Positions 7,938-16,182 are shown, counted from the first letter of the stretch. The stretch is 26,070 bases of DNA from Pseudomonadota bacterium (GCA_018822065.1 JAHJKV010000170.1:1-26070), one strand, 5' to 3'. Notes: generated from the letters alone by a model not told the origin. Numbers and translations: made by a program.

Positions 7938-8011
7938 ACTCGGCCGTCCCGATCTTGGGTAGTTCCTCGGTCAGGACATTTCTTTCACCCAAAAGACCAA
8001 GGAGTACCCAC

Positions 8012-9631
8012 ATGTTTTGCTATCAGTGCGAACAATCCGCCAAAGGCGGCTGCACCAAGATTGGTGTTTGCGGCAAAGACAGTCAGGTTGCCGCTCTTCA
8101 GGACCTGCTCATGTATCTCACCAAAGGCTTGAGCGCCGTGGCCGATTTCGCTCGGGCCAAGGGTGTTGTCGACAATGGGGTGGACGTGTTCGTCACCCGC
8201 GCCGTCTTCTCCACCCTGACCAACGTCAACTTTGATCCGGCTCGCTTTGTCGAATTGGTCAAGGAAGCGGTCAGCCTTCGGGACGGGCTCAAGGCCAAGG
8301 CTGGAATTTCCATCGAGGGAGAAGCCGCTAATTTCGTCCCGGCTGGGGATATGGCTGGAATGGTCTCTCAGGGTGCCGGGCTCGGCATTGAGAATGACCC
8401 CGAGATGGACAAGGACATCATGTCCCTGAAACAAACGGTCATCTTCGGTATCAAGGGTGTTGCCGCTTATGCTGACCACGCGCGCATTCTGGGCCAGGAG
8501 GCAGACGAGGTCTACGCGTTCATCCACAAGGGGCTGGCTGCCACCCTGACTTTGGACAAAGATCTTGGGGCCTGGGTCGAGCTGGCGATGGAGTGCGGCA
8601 ATGCCAACATCAAGGCCATGGAGATACTCGACGCCGGCAATACCGGGACCTATGGCCATCCCGTTCCCACCCCGGTTCCCCTAGGAGCCAAGGCGGGTAA
8701 AGCCATCCTGGTTTCCGGCCATGATTTGAAAGATCTTGCCACCCTGCTCAAACAAACAGAGGGAACGGGGATCAACATCTATACCCACGGCGAGATGCTC
8801 CCCTGCCACGGCTATCCGGAGTTGAAAAAATACGCTCATTTTCATGGCCATTTCGGCACGGCCTGGCAGAACCAGAAAAAGGAATTCGCCGAGTTCCCCG
8901 GTGCCATCCTGATGACCACCAACTGCATCCAGAAGCCTGGCGACTACATGGAGAACCTCTTCACCACCGGCCTGGTGGGCTGGCCCGGGGTCGAGCATGT
9001 GGACAACGGCGATTTCTCTCCGGTTATCGAGAAAGCGCTGTCGATGCCTGGTTTCGCGGCGGATGAGGACAAGGGTCAGGTGCTGACCGGTTTTGGGCGC
9101 ACTGCCGTCCTCGGAGTGGCCGACAAGGTCATTGAGGCCGTCAAGAGCGGTGCCATTCGTCATTTCTTCCTGGTGGCAGGTTGTGACGGTGCCAAGCCCG
9201 GGCGTAACTACTACACCGAATTTGTTGAGAAAGCCCCGGCGGACACCGTGATCCTGACCCTGGCCTGTGGCAAGTTCCGTTTCTTTGACAAGCAGTTAGG
9301 CGACATCGGCGGCATCCCCCGCCTTCTGGACATCGGTCAGTGCAATGACGCTTACTCCGCCGTGCAGATTGCCCTGGCCCTGGCCGATGCCTTCAAATGC
9401 GGCGTCAATGACCTGCCCTTGTCATTGGTGCTTTCCTGGTACGAGCAGAAGGCTGTGGCCATCCTCCTCTCCTTGCTCGCCCTAGGGATCAAGGACATCC
9501 GGCTCGGACCCACCTTGCCTGAGTTCATCACCCCGAATGTGCTCAACTTCCTGGTGGAAAATTATGACATCAAACCCATTACCACTCCAGACGAAGACCT
9601 GGCGACCATTCTCGGCACCTCTGTCGCGTAA
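8012..9631 (+). CDS. hcp: Hybrid cluster protein (NO / hydroxylamine reductase), 539 aa
   Basis: Cytoplasmic iron-sulfur protein that reduces nitric oxide, and hydroxylamine in vitro, and protects against nitrosative stress. The N-terminal cluster ligands C3, C6, C14 and C20 have the spacing of class I anaerobe proteins. The ligands of the hybrid 4Fe-2S-2O cluster are all present: H237, E261 (THGEMLPCHG), C305, C391 (VAGCDGAKPG, the persulfide position), C419, C444 and E478/K480 (SWYEQK). Length agrees with the family (about 540-550). AAGGAG lies 7 bases upstream of ATG 8012; the in-frame TTG at 7955 would add residues in front of the conserved MFCYQCEQ start and is rejected. It is a single-gene unit with an HcpR-like site before it and a terminator after it; no frdX-like reductase follows. 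Confidence 0.97.
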   Translation: MFCYQCEQSAKGGCTKIGVCGKDSQVAALQDLLMYLTKGLSAVADFARAKGVVDNGVDVFVTRAVFSTLTNVNFDPARFVELVKEAVSLRDGLKAKAGISIEGEAANFVPAGDMAGMVSQGAGLGIENDPEMDKDIMSLKQTVIFGIKGVAAYADHARILGQEADEVYAFIHKGLAATLTLDKDLGAWVELAMECGNANIKAMEILDAGNTGTYGHPVPTPVPLGAKAGKAILVSGHDLKDLATLLKQTEGTGINIYTHGEMLPCHGYPELKKYAHFHGHFGTAWQNQKKEFAEFPGAILMTTNCIQKPGDYMENLFTTGLVGWPGVEHVDNGDFSPVIEKALSMPGFAADEDKGQVLTGFGRTAVLGVADKVIEAVKSGAIRHFFLVAGCDGAKPGRNYYTEFVEKAPADTVILTLACGKFRFFDKQLGDIGGIPRLLDIGQCNDAYSAVQIALALADAFKCGVNDLPLSLVLSWYEQKAVAILLSLLALGIKDIRLGPTLPEFITPNVLNFLVENYDIKPITTPDEDLATILGTSVA

Positions 9632-9656
9632 GGATTAGCCTGTCCACACATGAGAG

Positions 9657-9692
9657 AGGGGGCGCAGAATATTGCGCCCCCTTTTGGTTTTA
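9657..9692 (+). terminator. Rho-independent terminator of hcp
   Basis: A perfect 10-bp stem (9657-9666 with 9673-9682, AGGGGGCGCA/TGCGCCCCCT) around a 6-base loop is followed by TTTGGTTTTA. It begins 25 bases after the hcp stop. Confidence 0.93.
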
Positions 9693-9812
9693 TGCTTACC
9701 GAAAACGTATCGGTTAATGTTAGGGCCTTGGCATTCAAAATTCGCAGGTGAAGATGATGCGTGTCGTCATAGGGTTGACAGGAAGGCGGCAAACTGGCAA
9801 AAGATTAAAAAC

Positions 9813-9827
9813 TAGGAATTATTCCTA
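9813..9827 (+). promoter_or_regulatory. Perfect 7-1-7 palindrome, probable Fur/PerR-type operator of rubrerythrin
   Basis: TAGGAAT at 9813-9819, one central T, and ATTCCTA at 9821-9827 form an exact inverted repeat that ends 21 bases before the rubrerythrin ATG. The 7-1-7 geometry and A/T-rich edges are those of Fur-superfamily operators, and rubrerythrins are common PerR targets, so a peroxide-responsive PerR is the likely binder. A TTGACA hexamer at 9775-9780 could be a -35 box, but no good -10 lies 17 bases from it. Confidence 0.6.
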
Positions 9828-9848
9828 CTAAATAACAAGGAGCAATAT

Positions 9849-10343
9849 ATGTCCACATCCAATGAAAATCTTGCTGCCGCGTTTGCTGGCGAGTCCCAGG
9901 CCAACAGGAAATACCTTGCCTTTGCTGAAAAGGCGGACAAGGAAGGCTACGGCGCTGTTGCCAAACTTTTCCGGGCCGCAGCTGCTGCCGAGACCATCCA
10001 TGCTCACGCCCACTTGCGGGCCATGAAGGGCGTTGGGACCACGGAGGAGAACCTGAAGGCTGCGATTTCAGGCGAGACCTTCGAGTTTGAATCCATGTAT
10101 CCTCCGATGATCGAGACCGCTATCGCCGAGGGCCACAAACAGGCCGAGCGGAGCTTCCGTTTTGCCAACGAAGTGGAAAAAGTCCATGCTGATCTCTATG
10201 CCAAGGCATTGGAAAATATTGAAAAAGGTGGAAATCCAGACTACCATGTCTGTAGTGTATGTGGTCATACCATCGACGGCACGACCACGGAAAGGTGTCC
10301 GGTGTGCGGTGCCGATCCCAAGGCCTTCTTCAAGGTCGACTAG
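9849..10343 (+). CDS. Rubrerythrin, 164 aa
   Basis: Cytoplasmic non-heme iron peroxidase that reduces hydrogen peroxide to water in anaerobes, with electrons from rubredoxin or an NADH-linked reductase. The four-helix ferritin-like part carries the diiron ligands E15 (AGES), E48 and H51 (ETIHAH), the acidic helix around E79-E89 and E110/H113 (EKVH). A C-terminal rubredoxin-type domain has C135-x2-C138 and C150-x2-C153 for the electron-entry iron. At 164 residues it is shorter than the 191-aa D. vulgaris protein, of the compact type. AAGGAG at 9837-9842 is well placed before the ATG. Between a palindromic operator and a terminator it is a single-gene unit next to hcp. Confidence 0.97.
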   Translation: MSTSNENLAAAFAGESQANRKYLAFAEKADKEGYGAVAKLFRAAAAAETIHAHAHLRAMKGVGTTEENLKAAISGETFEFESMYPPMIETAIAEGHKQAERSFRFANEVEKVHADLYAKALENIEKGGNPDYHVCSVCGHTIDGTTTERCPVCGADPKAFFKVD

Positions 10344-10366
10344 CTGGTTTGACACAGACGATACCG

Positions 10367-10402
10367 AAGGCTCCTGCATCACTGCAGGGGCCTTTCTTGT
10401 TA
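10367..10402 (+). terminator. Rho-independent terminator of rubrerythrin
   Basis: A 12-bp stem (10367-10378 with 10383-10394, one G-T wobble) around TCAC is followed by TCTTGTTATT. It lies 23 bases past the rubrerythrin stop and touches the end of the opposing kinase gene at 10400. Confidence 0.9.
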
Positions 10403-12967
10403 TTGGGGCGAAGGGGGAGGGGTGTCTACGTAGCGGATTTCTGCCTGGAGGAGCATTTGACGGGCGTTTTCAAGATGCGCAGGTATGGCCTCCAGCCTGT
10501 TTTCATGGATCAGGTGTTCGATGTGCAGAAAGATGGCCGCCAGTTGTTTGAGTCCGTATCCACCAAAGGTGCCTTTGAAGGTGTGGGCCTGCCTGCGAAG
10601 TCCGTCCACATCTCCACGCTGGTGGACCTCCGACAGGTTCAACAATTCCTTTTCCGTGCTTTCGATCAGCTTCGGCATGATGGATCGGAATACCGAGTCC
10701 ACGTAAAAAACCGTCGGGGGCGTTGCCTGGGTCATGGGTTCGTTGTCGCCGACGTCCTGCAATATCTCCAGTAGATCCTTTTTGCGGATCGGCTTGGGGA
10801 GGAAGTTTGAAAATCCCATGGCCAGGCATTTGGTCCTGGTCTCCTTGAGAACATCGGCCGTGATAGCGATGATGGGGCTGATGGGGCGGCTGTTGTCGGT
10901 TTGCCAGGTCCGGATTTTTCGTGCGGCTTCGAAGCCGTCCATAACCGGCATTTGCAAGTCCATGAGGATGGCGTTGTAATGGTTGGCCTTGACCAGGGCC
11001 AGGGCTTCGCTCCCGTTGACCGCCTCATCGATGACGGCTTCACAATGCTTGAGGTAGAGTTTGACCAGTTCCCTGTTGGCGTCTGAATCCTCCACCAGGA
11101 GCAACCGCATGGGGCCGATGTGGATCGGTGTGTCCGTTATGGTAGGTGTGGTCGTCGACACGACATTAGAACTGAGCAGGTCAAGCAGTCTGTTACGCAA
11201 AACCAATGGTTTCACTGGCTTGCGCACGATGGAAGCCGTGCCGAAAGCGTTGGTCGTTTTCCGTTCGTCAATGTTTTCGCTCCCCACGAGCAGGATCGTG
11301 TGCGGTGTGTGTTTGCCGGTGCTGGCCAACTGCTGCGCAAGCGGATCCCAGTCGTCAGGTTGTAGCAACATATCCAGGATGACGGCGCGGAAAGGCGGGG
11401 ATGTCCTTGTGACGAGGTCATGTGCGAATTTGAAGCTGGGAGCCTGACTCGGTAGTGCTCCCCAGCCCTGGAGCATCTCGCTCAGGTGGAGGCGGCGGAT
11501 GGGGTTGGGCGAAATAAGGAGAATCGGAACGCCCTGGAGGTCGGGAAGCAGATTTTCCTGTGGGTCCTGGTCCGTGGAGGGGGGGAGGTGGACCGCGAAG
11601 GAGAAGGTGGCGCCCTGATTGGGGATTGATGCTACGGATATCTTCCCTTTCATCAGTTCCACCAGTCGCTTCGAGATGGACAAACCGAGGCCGGTGCCCC
11701 CGTATTGCCGGGTGGTGGAGACATCTGCCTGGGAGAACATCTGAAAGATGCTGTGCTGCCGGTCTTCTGGGATGCCGATGCCCGTATCCTGAATCGTAAA
11801 GTGGATGATATCGTCCTCGCCGGGGTCCACCAGGAGAGTGATGTTTCCGTGCTGGGTGAATTTTGTCGCATTTCCAAGCAGGTTGACAAGAACCTGGCAG
11901 AGTCTGGTCTGGTCGCCGATCACTTCGCGGGGGAGTTCCGGATGGACCCGGACGGCCAGGTCGAGGTTTTTCTGATGAATTTTGAAGACGACCATGTCGC
12001 AGGCGGTTTCCACGATATTGCGTAGCTCGAAGGGGATCCGTTCGAGGTTCATTTGTCCGGATTCGATCTTGGAAATGTCCAGGATGTCATCAATGGTCTC
12101 CAGCAGGGCTTGGCCTGAATTGGTCAGGGTGCTGATGTAGTCCCGCTGTTCCTGGGTGAGCTGGTCTGATTCGGAGAGCAGTTCCGCCATCCCCAGGATG
12201 GAATTCATGGGAGTGCGAATCTCGTGGATCATGTTGGCGAGGAAGGCTGTTTTCATCTGACTGGCCCTGGTCAGGGCCTGTTCCTGTTCGGCCAAAGTTA
12301 TCAGCAGGTGGTTGTAGTTTTTGATGACTTGTCCAAGCTCGTCCGGTGATTCCCAGTTGACCGGAAGGCGGATTTGTTTTTCGTCCGCCAGCCGGATCGC
12401 CCTTGAGAAGCGATCGAGGGGGATGCCGATGGTTCGTCTGTAGCCGAGCATGACCAGACCGACGAAGATGATCAAGAGCATGGTCAAGAGCAGGAGCGCC
12501 CGGATCAGATTTTCCTGGAGAGTGGCGCGGATGCGGTCTGTTGAAGGATAGAGAAGCAATTCTCCGACATGGCTCTTCCCCTGGAAGGTGTTGAACAGGA
12601 TGTCCCGGTGCACGGCTGGGACAAAGAAGATGCTCTCTTCTTCGGTGGTGGTGCCGATGGATTTGAGTTCCTTCCCATGTTCGTCCAGAACCACGGCGCC
12701 CTTGATGTCGGAGTCAAGCAGAAGCGACTCCAGGCTCAGGCCAACGTAGTCCAGGTCGAAGTTCCACAATGGCTTGGAGAGGGCCTCGGCCTTGACGTTG
12801 ACGATGTTTTCAAGCCGTTGGGTCAGACTGTTGGAGAGGTCTTTGAACACAAACCAAGCGGAAAGCATGCCGTAAATCAGGTAGGTTATGAACAACAGGG
12901 GGAGAACAAGCAGCAGAAATCTGTTTCTGAGTGATTTTCTGTTGGCTCCAAGGGTGAGGCCCGGCAT
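10400..12967 (-). CDS. Hybrid sensor histidine kinase with two REC domains and HPt, 855 aa
   Basis: Inner-membrane hybrid sensor of the BarA/ArcB class. Order: TM1 about 15-41, periplasmic sensor about 42-150, TM2 about 156-176 (ALLLLTMLLIIFVGLVMLGY), HAMP, HisKA with H248 (LANMIHEIRTPMNS), ATPase with N366 and GGTGLGLSISKRL near 423-435, REC1 about 478-600, REC2 about 620-740, and an HPt at the C-terminus with H795 (QAHTFKGTFGGYG). REC2 is complete (LLLVEDSD, phospho-acceptor D670 in ILMDLQMP, KP). REC1 lacks the N-terminal acidic pair (LLISPNP) though it keeps D532 and KP, so it is probably a non-phosphorylated spacer. ATG 12965-12967 is chosen for GGAG 7 bases upstream; an upstream start at 13027 has none. 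No output regulator is adjacent. Confidence 0.95.
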   Translation of the reverse strand: MPGLTLGANRKSLRNRFLLLVLPLLFITYLIYGMLSAWFVFKDLSNSLTQRLENIVNVKAEALSKPLWNFDLDYVGLSLESLLLDSDIKGAVVLDEHGKELKSIGTTTEEESIFFVPAVHRDILFNTFQGKSHVGELLLYPSTDRIRATLQENLIRALLLLTMLLIIFVGLVMLGYRRTIGIPLDRFSRAIRLADEKQIRLPVNWESPDELGQVIKNYNHLLITLAEQEQALTRASQMKTAFLANMIHEIRTPMNSILGMAELLSESDQLTQEQRDYISTLTNSGQALLETIDDILDISKIESGQMNLERIPFELRNIVETACDMVVFKIHQKNLDLAVRVHPELPREVIGDQTRLCQVLVNLLGNATKFTQHGNITLLVDPGEDDIIHFTIQDTGIGIPEDRQHSIFQMFSQADVSTTRQYGGTGLGLSISKRLVELMKGKISVASIPNQGATFSFAVHLPPSTDQDPQENLLPDLQGVPILLISPNPIRRLHLSEMLQGWGALPSQAPSFKFAHDLVTRTSPPFRAVILDMLLQPDDWDPLAQQLASTGKHTPHTILLVGSENIDERKTTNAFGTASIVRKPVKPLVLRNRLLDLLSSNVVSTTTPTITDTPIHIGPMRLLLVEDSDANRELVKLYLKHCEAVIDEAVNGSEALALVKANHYNAILMDLQMPVMDGFEAARKIRTWQTDNSRPISPIIAITADVLKETRTKCLAMGFSNFLPKPIRKKDLLEILQDVGDNEPMTQATPPTVFYVDSVFRSIMPKLIESTEKELLNLSEVHQRGDVDGLRRQAHTFKGTFGGYGLKQLAAIFLHIEHLIHENRLEAIPAHLENARQMLLQAEIRYVDTPPPSPQ

Positions 12968-13114
12968 GCCATATCTCCACGCGTGGTCGCCCTGTCGCGG
13001 ATGTTCACCAGCAATCGCCCGCGACAAGGGGCCATCTGCACTGGAACGATCCTCGGATGAGGCTGTTTCTTGTTCAGATACCAGCCTTTGAAGGTCCAGT
13101 AAAGGAGGTGCGGC

Positions 13115-14215
13115 CTAGTTGAATATCTCTCGATACTGTGCATACCCCTGTGTTTCCAACTCTTCCACCGGGACGAAGTGCAGTGCGGCGGAATTGATGC
13201 AGTAGCGCAGGCCTGTCGAGGGCGGGCCGTCCGGGAACACATGTCCCAGGTGCGAATCGCCTTGCGCGCTGCGAACCTCGGTGCGAGTCGTGAAGAAGCT
13301 GTTGTCCGAACGCTCGATGATGTTATCCTTTTCCAGAGGCCGGTCGAAGCTTGGCCAGCCCGTCCCGGAATCGTACTTGTTGGTGGAACTGAACAAGGGT
13401 TCCCTGGAGACGATGTCCACGTAAATTCCCGGCTTCTTGTTGTTCCAGTACTGGTTGTCAAAGGCCGGTTCCGTCCCCTCCTTCTGCGTCACCTTGTATT
13501 GCAGTTCGGTGAGCTTGGCCCGGAGTTCTTCCTGGGAGGGCTTGACCCAGGACTGTTGCTTTGGTGCACTCTGCGCGGGCTTTGCCAGGGGCGGGACAGA
13601 GCCCCAATGCTCCTCGATGAACTGGTCGCGACCGGAGAAATGGCGGTAGGTCTTATACCGGGTGGTATGGGTCTTATAGTAGTCCTGGTGGTAGTCTTCC
13701 GCCTTGTAGAAGTTTGTAAAAGGAATAATTTCAGTTGCGAGTTCATTCTTAAATACGCCTGAAATTTGAAGATCTTCCTTTGATTCTTCCGCAACAACAC
13801 GTTGTTCTTCATTGTGGTAGAAGATGGCAGAGGTGTACTGGAATCCCCGGTCCCCGAAGCTGCCGTCCGGGTCGGTGGGGTCGATGTGTCGCCAGAAGGC
13901 ATTCAGAATTTCGGCATAGCTTATTATGGCGGGATCGAAGTGGACCTGCACGGCTTCCCGGTGGCCGGTGCGGCCTGTTCCGATCTGCTCATAGCTGGGA
14001 TTGTCGAGACTGCCCCCGGCATAGCCGGAGATGACCTCGGCAACGCCAGGGAGCTTTTCCAGGTCAGATTCCACGCACCAGAAGCATCCACCTGCCAGGG
14101 TGGCGAGTTCAAGTGTGCTCGTATTCATGGCCTTCTCCGTTGTGTCTGTATCGCCTCCTGCGGCCTGGCAACCCAGCAGCGTCAGGGCGAAAATTGCTAA
14201 GAGCAACGTTCTCAT
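13115..14215 (-). CDS. msrAB: Fused peptide methionine sulfoxide reductase MsrA-MsrB, lipoprotein, 366 aa
   Basis: Repairs both stereoisomers of methionine sulfoxide in envelope proteins. The N-terminus MRTLLLAIFALTLLGC is a lipoprotein signal with lipobox LLGC (C16), so the enzyme is membrane-anchored and outside the cytoplasm. The MsrA domain (about 35-205) has GGCFWC with catalytic C44; the MsrB domain (about 225-360) has catalytic C339 in LRYCINSAALHF and the fold markers KPGIYVDI and SGTGWPSF. There are no CxxC zinc pairs. The only cysteines are C16, C44, C47 and C339: the usual MsrB resolving Cys in SGCGWPSF is Thr, and the distal C-terminal MsrA resolving Cys is absent. There is no fused thioredoxin domain as in Neisseria PilB. 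GGAGG precedes the ATG. The kinase gene follows 147 bases later. Confidence 0.96.
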   Translation of the reverse strand: MRTLLLAIFALTLLGCQAAGGDTDTTEKAMNTSTLELATLAGGCFWCVESDLEKLPGVAEVISGYAGGSLDNPSYEQIGTGRTGHREAVQVHFDPAIISYAEILNAFWRHIDPTDPDGSFGDRGFQYTSAIFYHNEEQRVVAEESKEDLQISGVFKNELATEIIPFTNFYKAEDYHQDYYKTHTTRYKTYRHFSGRDQFIEEHWGSVPPLAKPAQSAPKQQSWVKPSQEELRAKLTELQYKVTQKEGTEPAFDNQYWNNKKPGIYVDIVSREPLFSSTNKYDSGTGWPSFDRPLEKDNIIERSDNSFFTTRTEVRSAQGDSHLGHVFPDGPPSTGLRYCINSAALHFVPVEELETQGYAQYREIFN

Positions 14216-14552
14216 GTGTACCTCCGAGGGTTCACAGCGCAGGGGAGTGCGCCTGTATCGTCATTTTTGGGCAGAAACCCTTACAACGAGATAAGGCTGC
14301 AACAGGAAAAGTAAAGATGGGGGCGGGTTCAGGCCTTGGTGTGGCCCCAGGGGCAGGCCCACGGGGTCAGATAGGCCTAGCGGTGGCGCAGAGCAAAATA
14401 GCTGTAAATGAGACACAGCAGCAACGCGCCGAAAAAGCGAGACAAAACCGAGGGAAAAACCTGCTGTGCATGCTTCGTTCCAGTGACTATTCCAAGCTAT
14501 CACAAAGTGCGAGGTCGCCACGTGGTTTCCTTTGCGCGTCGGGAAAAATGTA
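14216..14552. other. 337-base stretch without an intact gene
   Basis: Between the msrAB start and the argO stop. Apart from the membrane-protein-like fragment at 14377-14496, I see only a GC-rich patch at about 14329-14376 (AGGCCT repeated at both edges, several G/C runs) able to form imperfect hairpins. No T-tract follows, so neither a terminator nor an RNA gene can be supported. An 86-codon minus frame at 14261-14521 is low-complexity and not believed. Confidence 0.5.
14377..14496 (-). pseudogene. Possible remnant: hydrophobic membrane-protein C-terminus
   Basis: A 39-codon minus frame without an ATG, GTG or well-placed start reads, near its end, VFPSVLSRFFGALLLCLIYS followed by a short basic tail ALRHR and TAG. 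One basic-flanked hydrophobic helix ending in Arg/His is typical of the last segment of a small transporter. It is bounded upstream by an in-frame stop at 14497-14499. It lies directly behind argO on the same strand, so it may be the decayed end of a neighbouring membrane protein, a tiny membrane peptide, or chance. Confidence 0.25.
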
Positions 14553-15149
14553 TCAGCAGACCAACGAGACCGCCACGAGCCACATGGTCAGGCCAACTGC
14601 ACCCTCCAGGACGCGCCAGGTGACGGCTTTTGTGAACAGGGGGGCGAGCAGTCTTCCCCCGGCAGCGAGGCTGAAAAACCAGGCAAAGGACGCGATCACG
14701 GCCCCAAGGCCGAAGAACAGTCTATCCGCACTGGCATACCGGCCGCTGATGGACCCGAGAAGGAGGACGGTATCGAGATACACATGAGGATTGAGGAGTG
14801 TCAGGGCCAGGGTGAGGGCGAGCACCTTGTAGAGCGACTGGGGAGCGGCGGCCTGGGCCTTGAGACTTCCCCCCTGGAAGGCGGACCAGAATGCACGGAG
14901 CCCATAGGCGAAGAGAAAGGCCGCTCCTGCCCAGGTGGTGGTTTTCACCAGCGTGGGATGACTCGACACCAGCGCTCCCATGCCGCAGACGCCAAGGACG
15001 ATCAGGGCAGCATCGCAGAGGCTGCACACCAGGGCCACGACCAGGTGATGTTCGCGGCGAACCCCCTGGGAGAGTACAAAGGCATTTTGAGCCCCGATGG
15101 CGATGATCAGGCTTGCCCCCATGGCAAAACCCTGGAGAAGTGGCAGCAT
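14553..15149 (-). CDS. argO: LysE/ArgO-family amino-acid exporter, 198 aa
   Basis: Inner-membrane exporter of basic amino acids (arginine, lysine or toxic analogues such as canavanine) with about six transmembrane helices. The family signature GASLIIAIGAQNAFVLSQG is at residues 11-29, an intramembrane D46 in SLCDAAL, and NPHVYLDT at 120-127. Length is normal for the family (about 200). AAAGGACG precedes the ATG. It is divergent from a LysR regulator of the ArgP type, 109 bases away, which is the E. coli/Corynebacterium arrangement (argP-argO, lysG-lysE) and supports the substrate call. Arginine versus lysine preference cannot be told from sequence. Confidence 0.92.
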   Translation of the reverse strand: MLPLLQGFAMGASLIIAIGAQNAFVLSQGVRREHHLVVALVCSLCDAALIVLGVCGMGALVSSHPTLVKTTTWAGAAFLFAYGLRAFWSAFQGGSLKAQAAAPQSLYKVLALTLALTLLNPHVYLDTVLLLGSISGRYASADRLFFGLGAVIASFAWFFSLAAGGRLLAPLFTKAVTWRVLEGAVGLTMWLVAVSLVC

Positions 15150-15258
15150 GTTTTCACGTCCTTTGGAAGAATATCGGCTCCAGAAAGACTAGGGCAGCAA
15201 GGAAAAGCAGTAAAGCTAATTGTTTTCATGTCAGATAAATTATGCTAATGACCATCGC
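15150..15258. promoter_or_regulatory. Divergent argO-argP control region
   Basis: The 109 bases between the two starts contain an AT-rich core at about 15209-15250. GCTAAT occurs as a direct repeat at 15215-15220 and 15244-15249, 29 bases apart, i.e. on nearly the same helix face after three turns, which could serve LysR-type tetramer binding. TTGTTT (15220-15225) and TATGCT (15241-15246) are a weak promoter for argP. The argP start has no ribosome site. Confidence 0.4.
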
Positions 15259-16182
15259 ATGCTGGACTACAAACTTGTGGAAGCCCTGGCCATGGTCGTG
15301 CGTGAGGGCGGTTTTGAAAAAGCGGCCAGGGCCATGCATCTGACGCAGTCGGCGGTATCCCAGCGGGTCAAGCTGCTGGAGGACCAGACAGGGCAGGTGC
15401 TTTTGGTGCGCTCCACGCCGCCGCAGGCCACCGGGGCGGGGTCGGAGGTGCTCAAGCACTACCGGCAGGTGGAACGGCTGGAGGGAGACCTGGCAGAGGC
15501 CATGGCACCGGATCGGGCCGGTGCGCTAGAGGTGCTTCCCATCGGGGTGAACGCTGACAGCCTGTCCACGTGGTTTCTGGATGCGGTGCGACCAATTTTG
15601 CGCACTCGTAAACTGCTGCTGGATCTGAGCGTGGATGATCAGGAGCAGACGCACAACATGCTCAAGAGAGGCGAGGTCGTGGGATGTGTGAGTGCACGGG
15701 TGACCCCGGTGCAAGGGTGTCTGGCCACCTGTCTCGGAAGAATGGTCTATCGACTGCTGGCCACCCCTGGGTTTGTAGCCGCGTGGTTCGCTGATGGTTT
15801 TACTCCGGAAGCGGCCAGGATCGCCCCTGCCGTGATTTTCGACCGCAAGGACGACATGCACAACAAAGTGTTGGTGCGGGCATTTGGAGAAGTGCCGGGG
15901 AAGGTGCCGACCCATTATATCCCATCCTCGGAGAAATTTCTGGATATGGTCGTGTCCGGTTTTGGTTACGGCATGGTTCCGGACTATCAGAGCGAACAAC
16001 TCCGCGAGGCTGGGGCCTTGATCGATGTTGCCCCAGGATTCGCTGTTCCGGTTGACCTGTACTGGCACTGTTGGAACATCGGCTCCCCACTGCTTGAAGA
16101 GTTCAGCAAAGCCCTCTTTGAGCACGCCTGGATGGTGCTTGCCAATCCTTCGGAGGAGACTGGACCTTTTGGTCCGGTTTAG
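15259..16182 (+). CDS. argP: LysR-family regulator of ArgP/LysG type, 307 aa
   Basis: Transcriptional regulator that senses lysine/arginine and controls the divergent exporter. The N-terminal winged helix-turn-helix (about 5-60) reads GGFEKAARAMHLTQSAVSQR then VKLLEDQTGQVLLVRSTPP, very like E. coli ArgP (GFERAAQKL.ITQSAVSQR..LLVR..PP). Residues 90-300 form the LysR effector-binding domain. The ATG at 15259 (MLDYKLVEALAMVV) aligns with the ArgP start; an upstream TTG at 15220 would add 13 residues without support. There is no recognisable ribosome site, so the message may have a very short leader. Ends at a strong bidirectional terminator. Confidence 0.93.
   Translation: MLDYKLVEALAMVVREGGFEKAARAMHLTQSAVSQRVKLLEDQTGQVLLVRSTPPQATGAGSEVLKHYRQVERLEGDLAEAMAPDRAGALEVLPIGVNADSLSTWFLDAVRPILRTRKLLLDLSVDDQEQTHNMLKRGEVVGCVSARVTPVQGCLATCLGRMVYRLLATPGFVAAWFADGFTPEAARIAPAVIFDRKDDMHNKVLVRAFGEVPGKVPTHYIPSSEKFLDMVVSGFGYGMVPDYQSEQLREAGALIDVAPGFAVPVDLYWHCWNIGSPLLEEFSKALFEHAWMVLANPSEETGPFGPV

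Noticed and set aside
9692..9770. Inverted repeat ACCGA...TCGGT near 9698-9714 as a second terminator or operator
   Set aside because: Only five base pairs with a 7-base gap and no T-tract; chance level.
13028..13114. AGGCTG...CAGCCT hairpin between msrAB and the hybrid kinase
   Set aside because: Six pairs with a 16-base loop and no T-tract; not convincing as a terminator.
14261..14521. 86-codon minus frame between msrAB and argO
   Set aside because: Low-complexity Leu/Ser/Pro sequence with no ribosome site; a different frame in the same place looks more protein-like.
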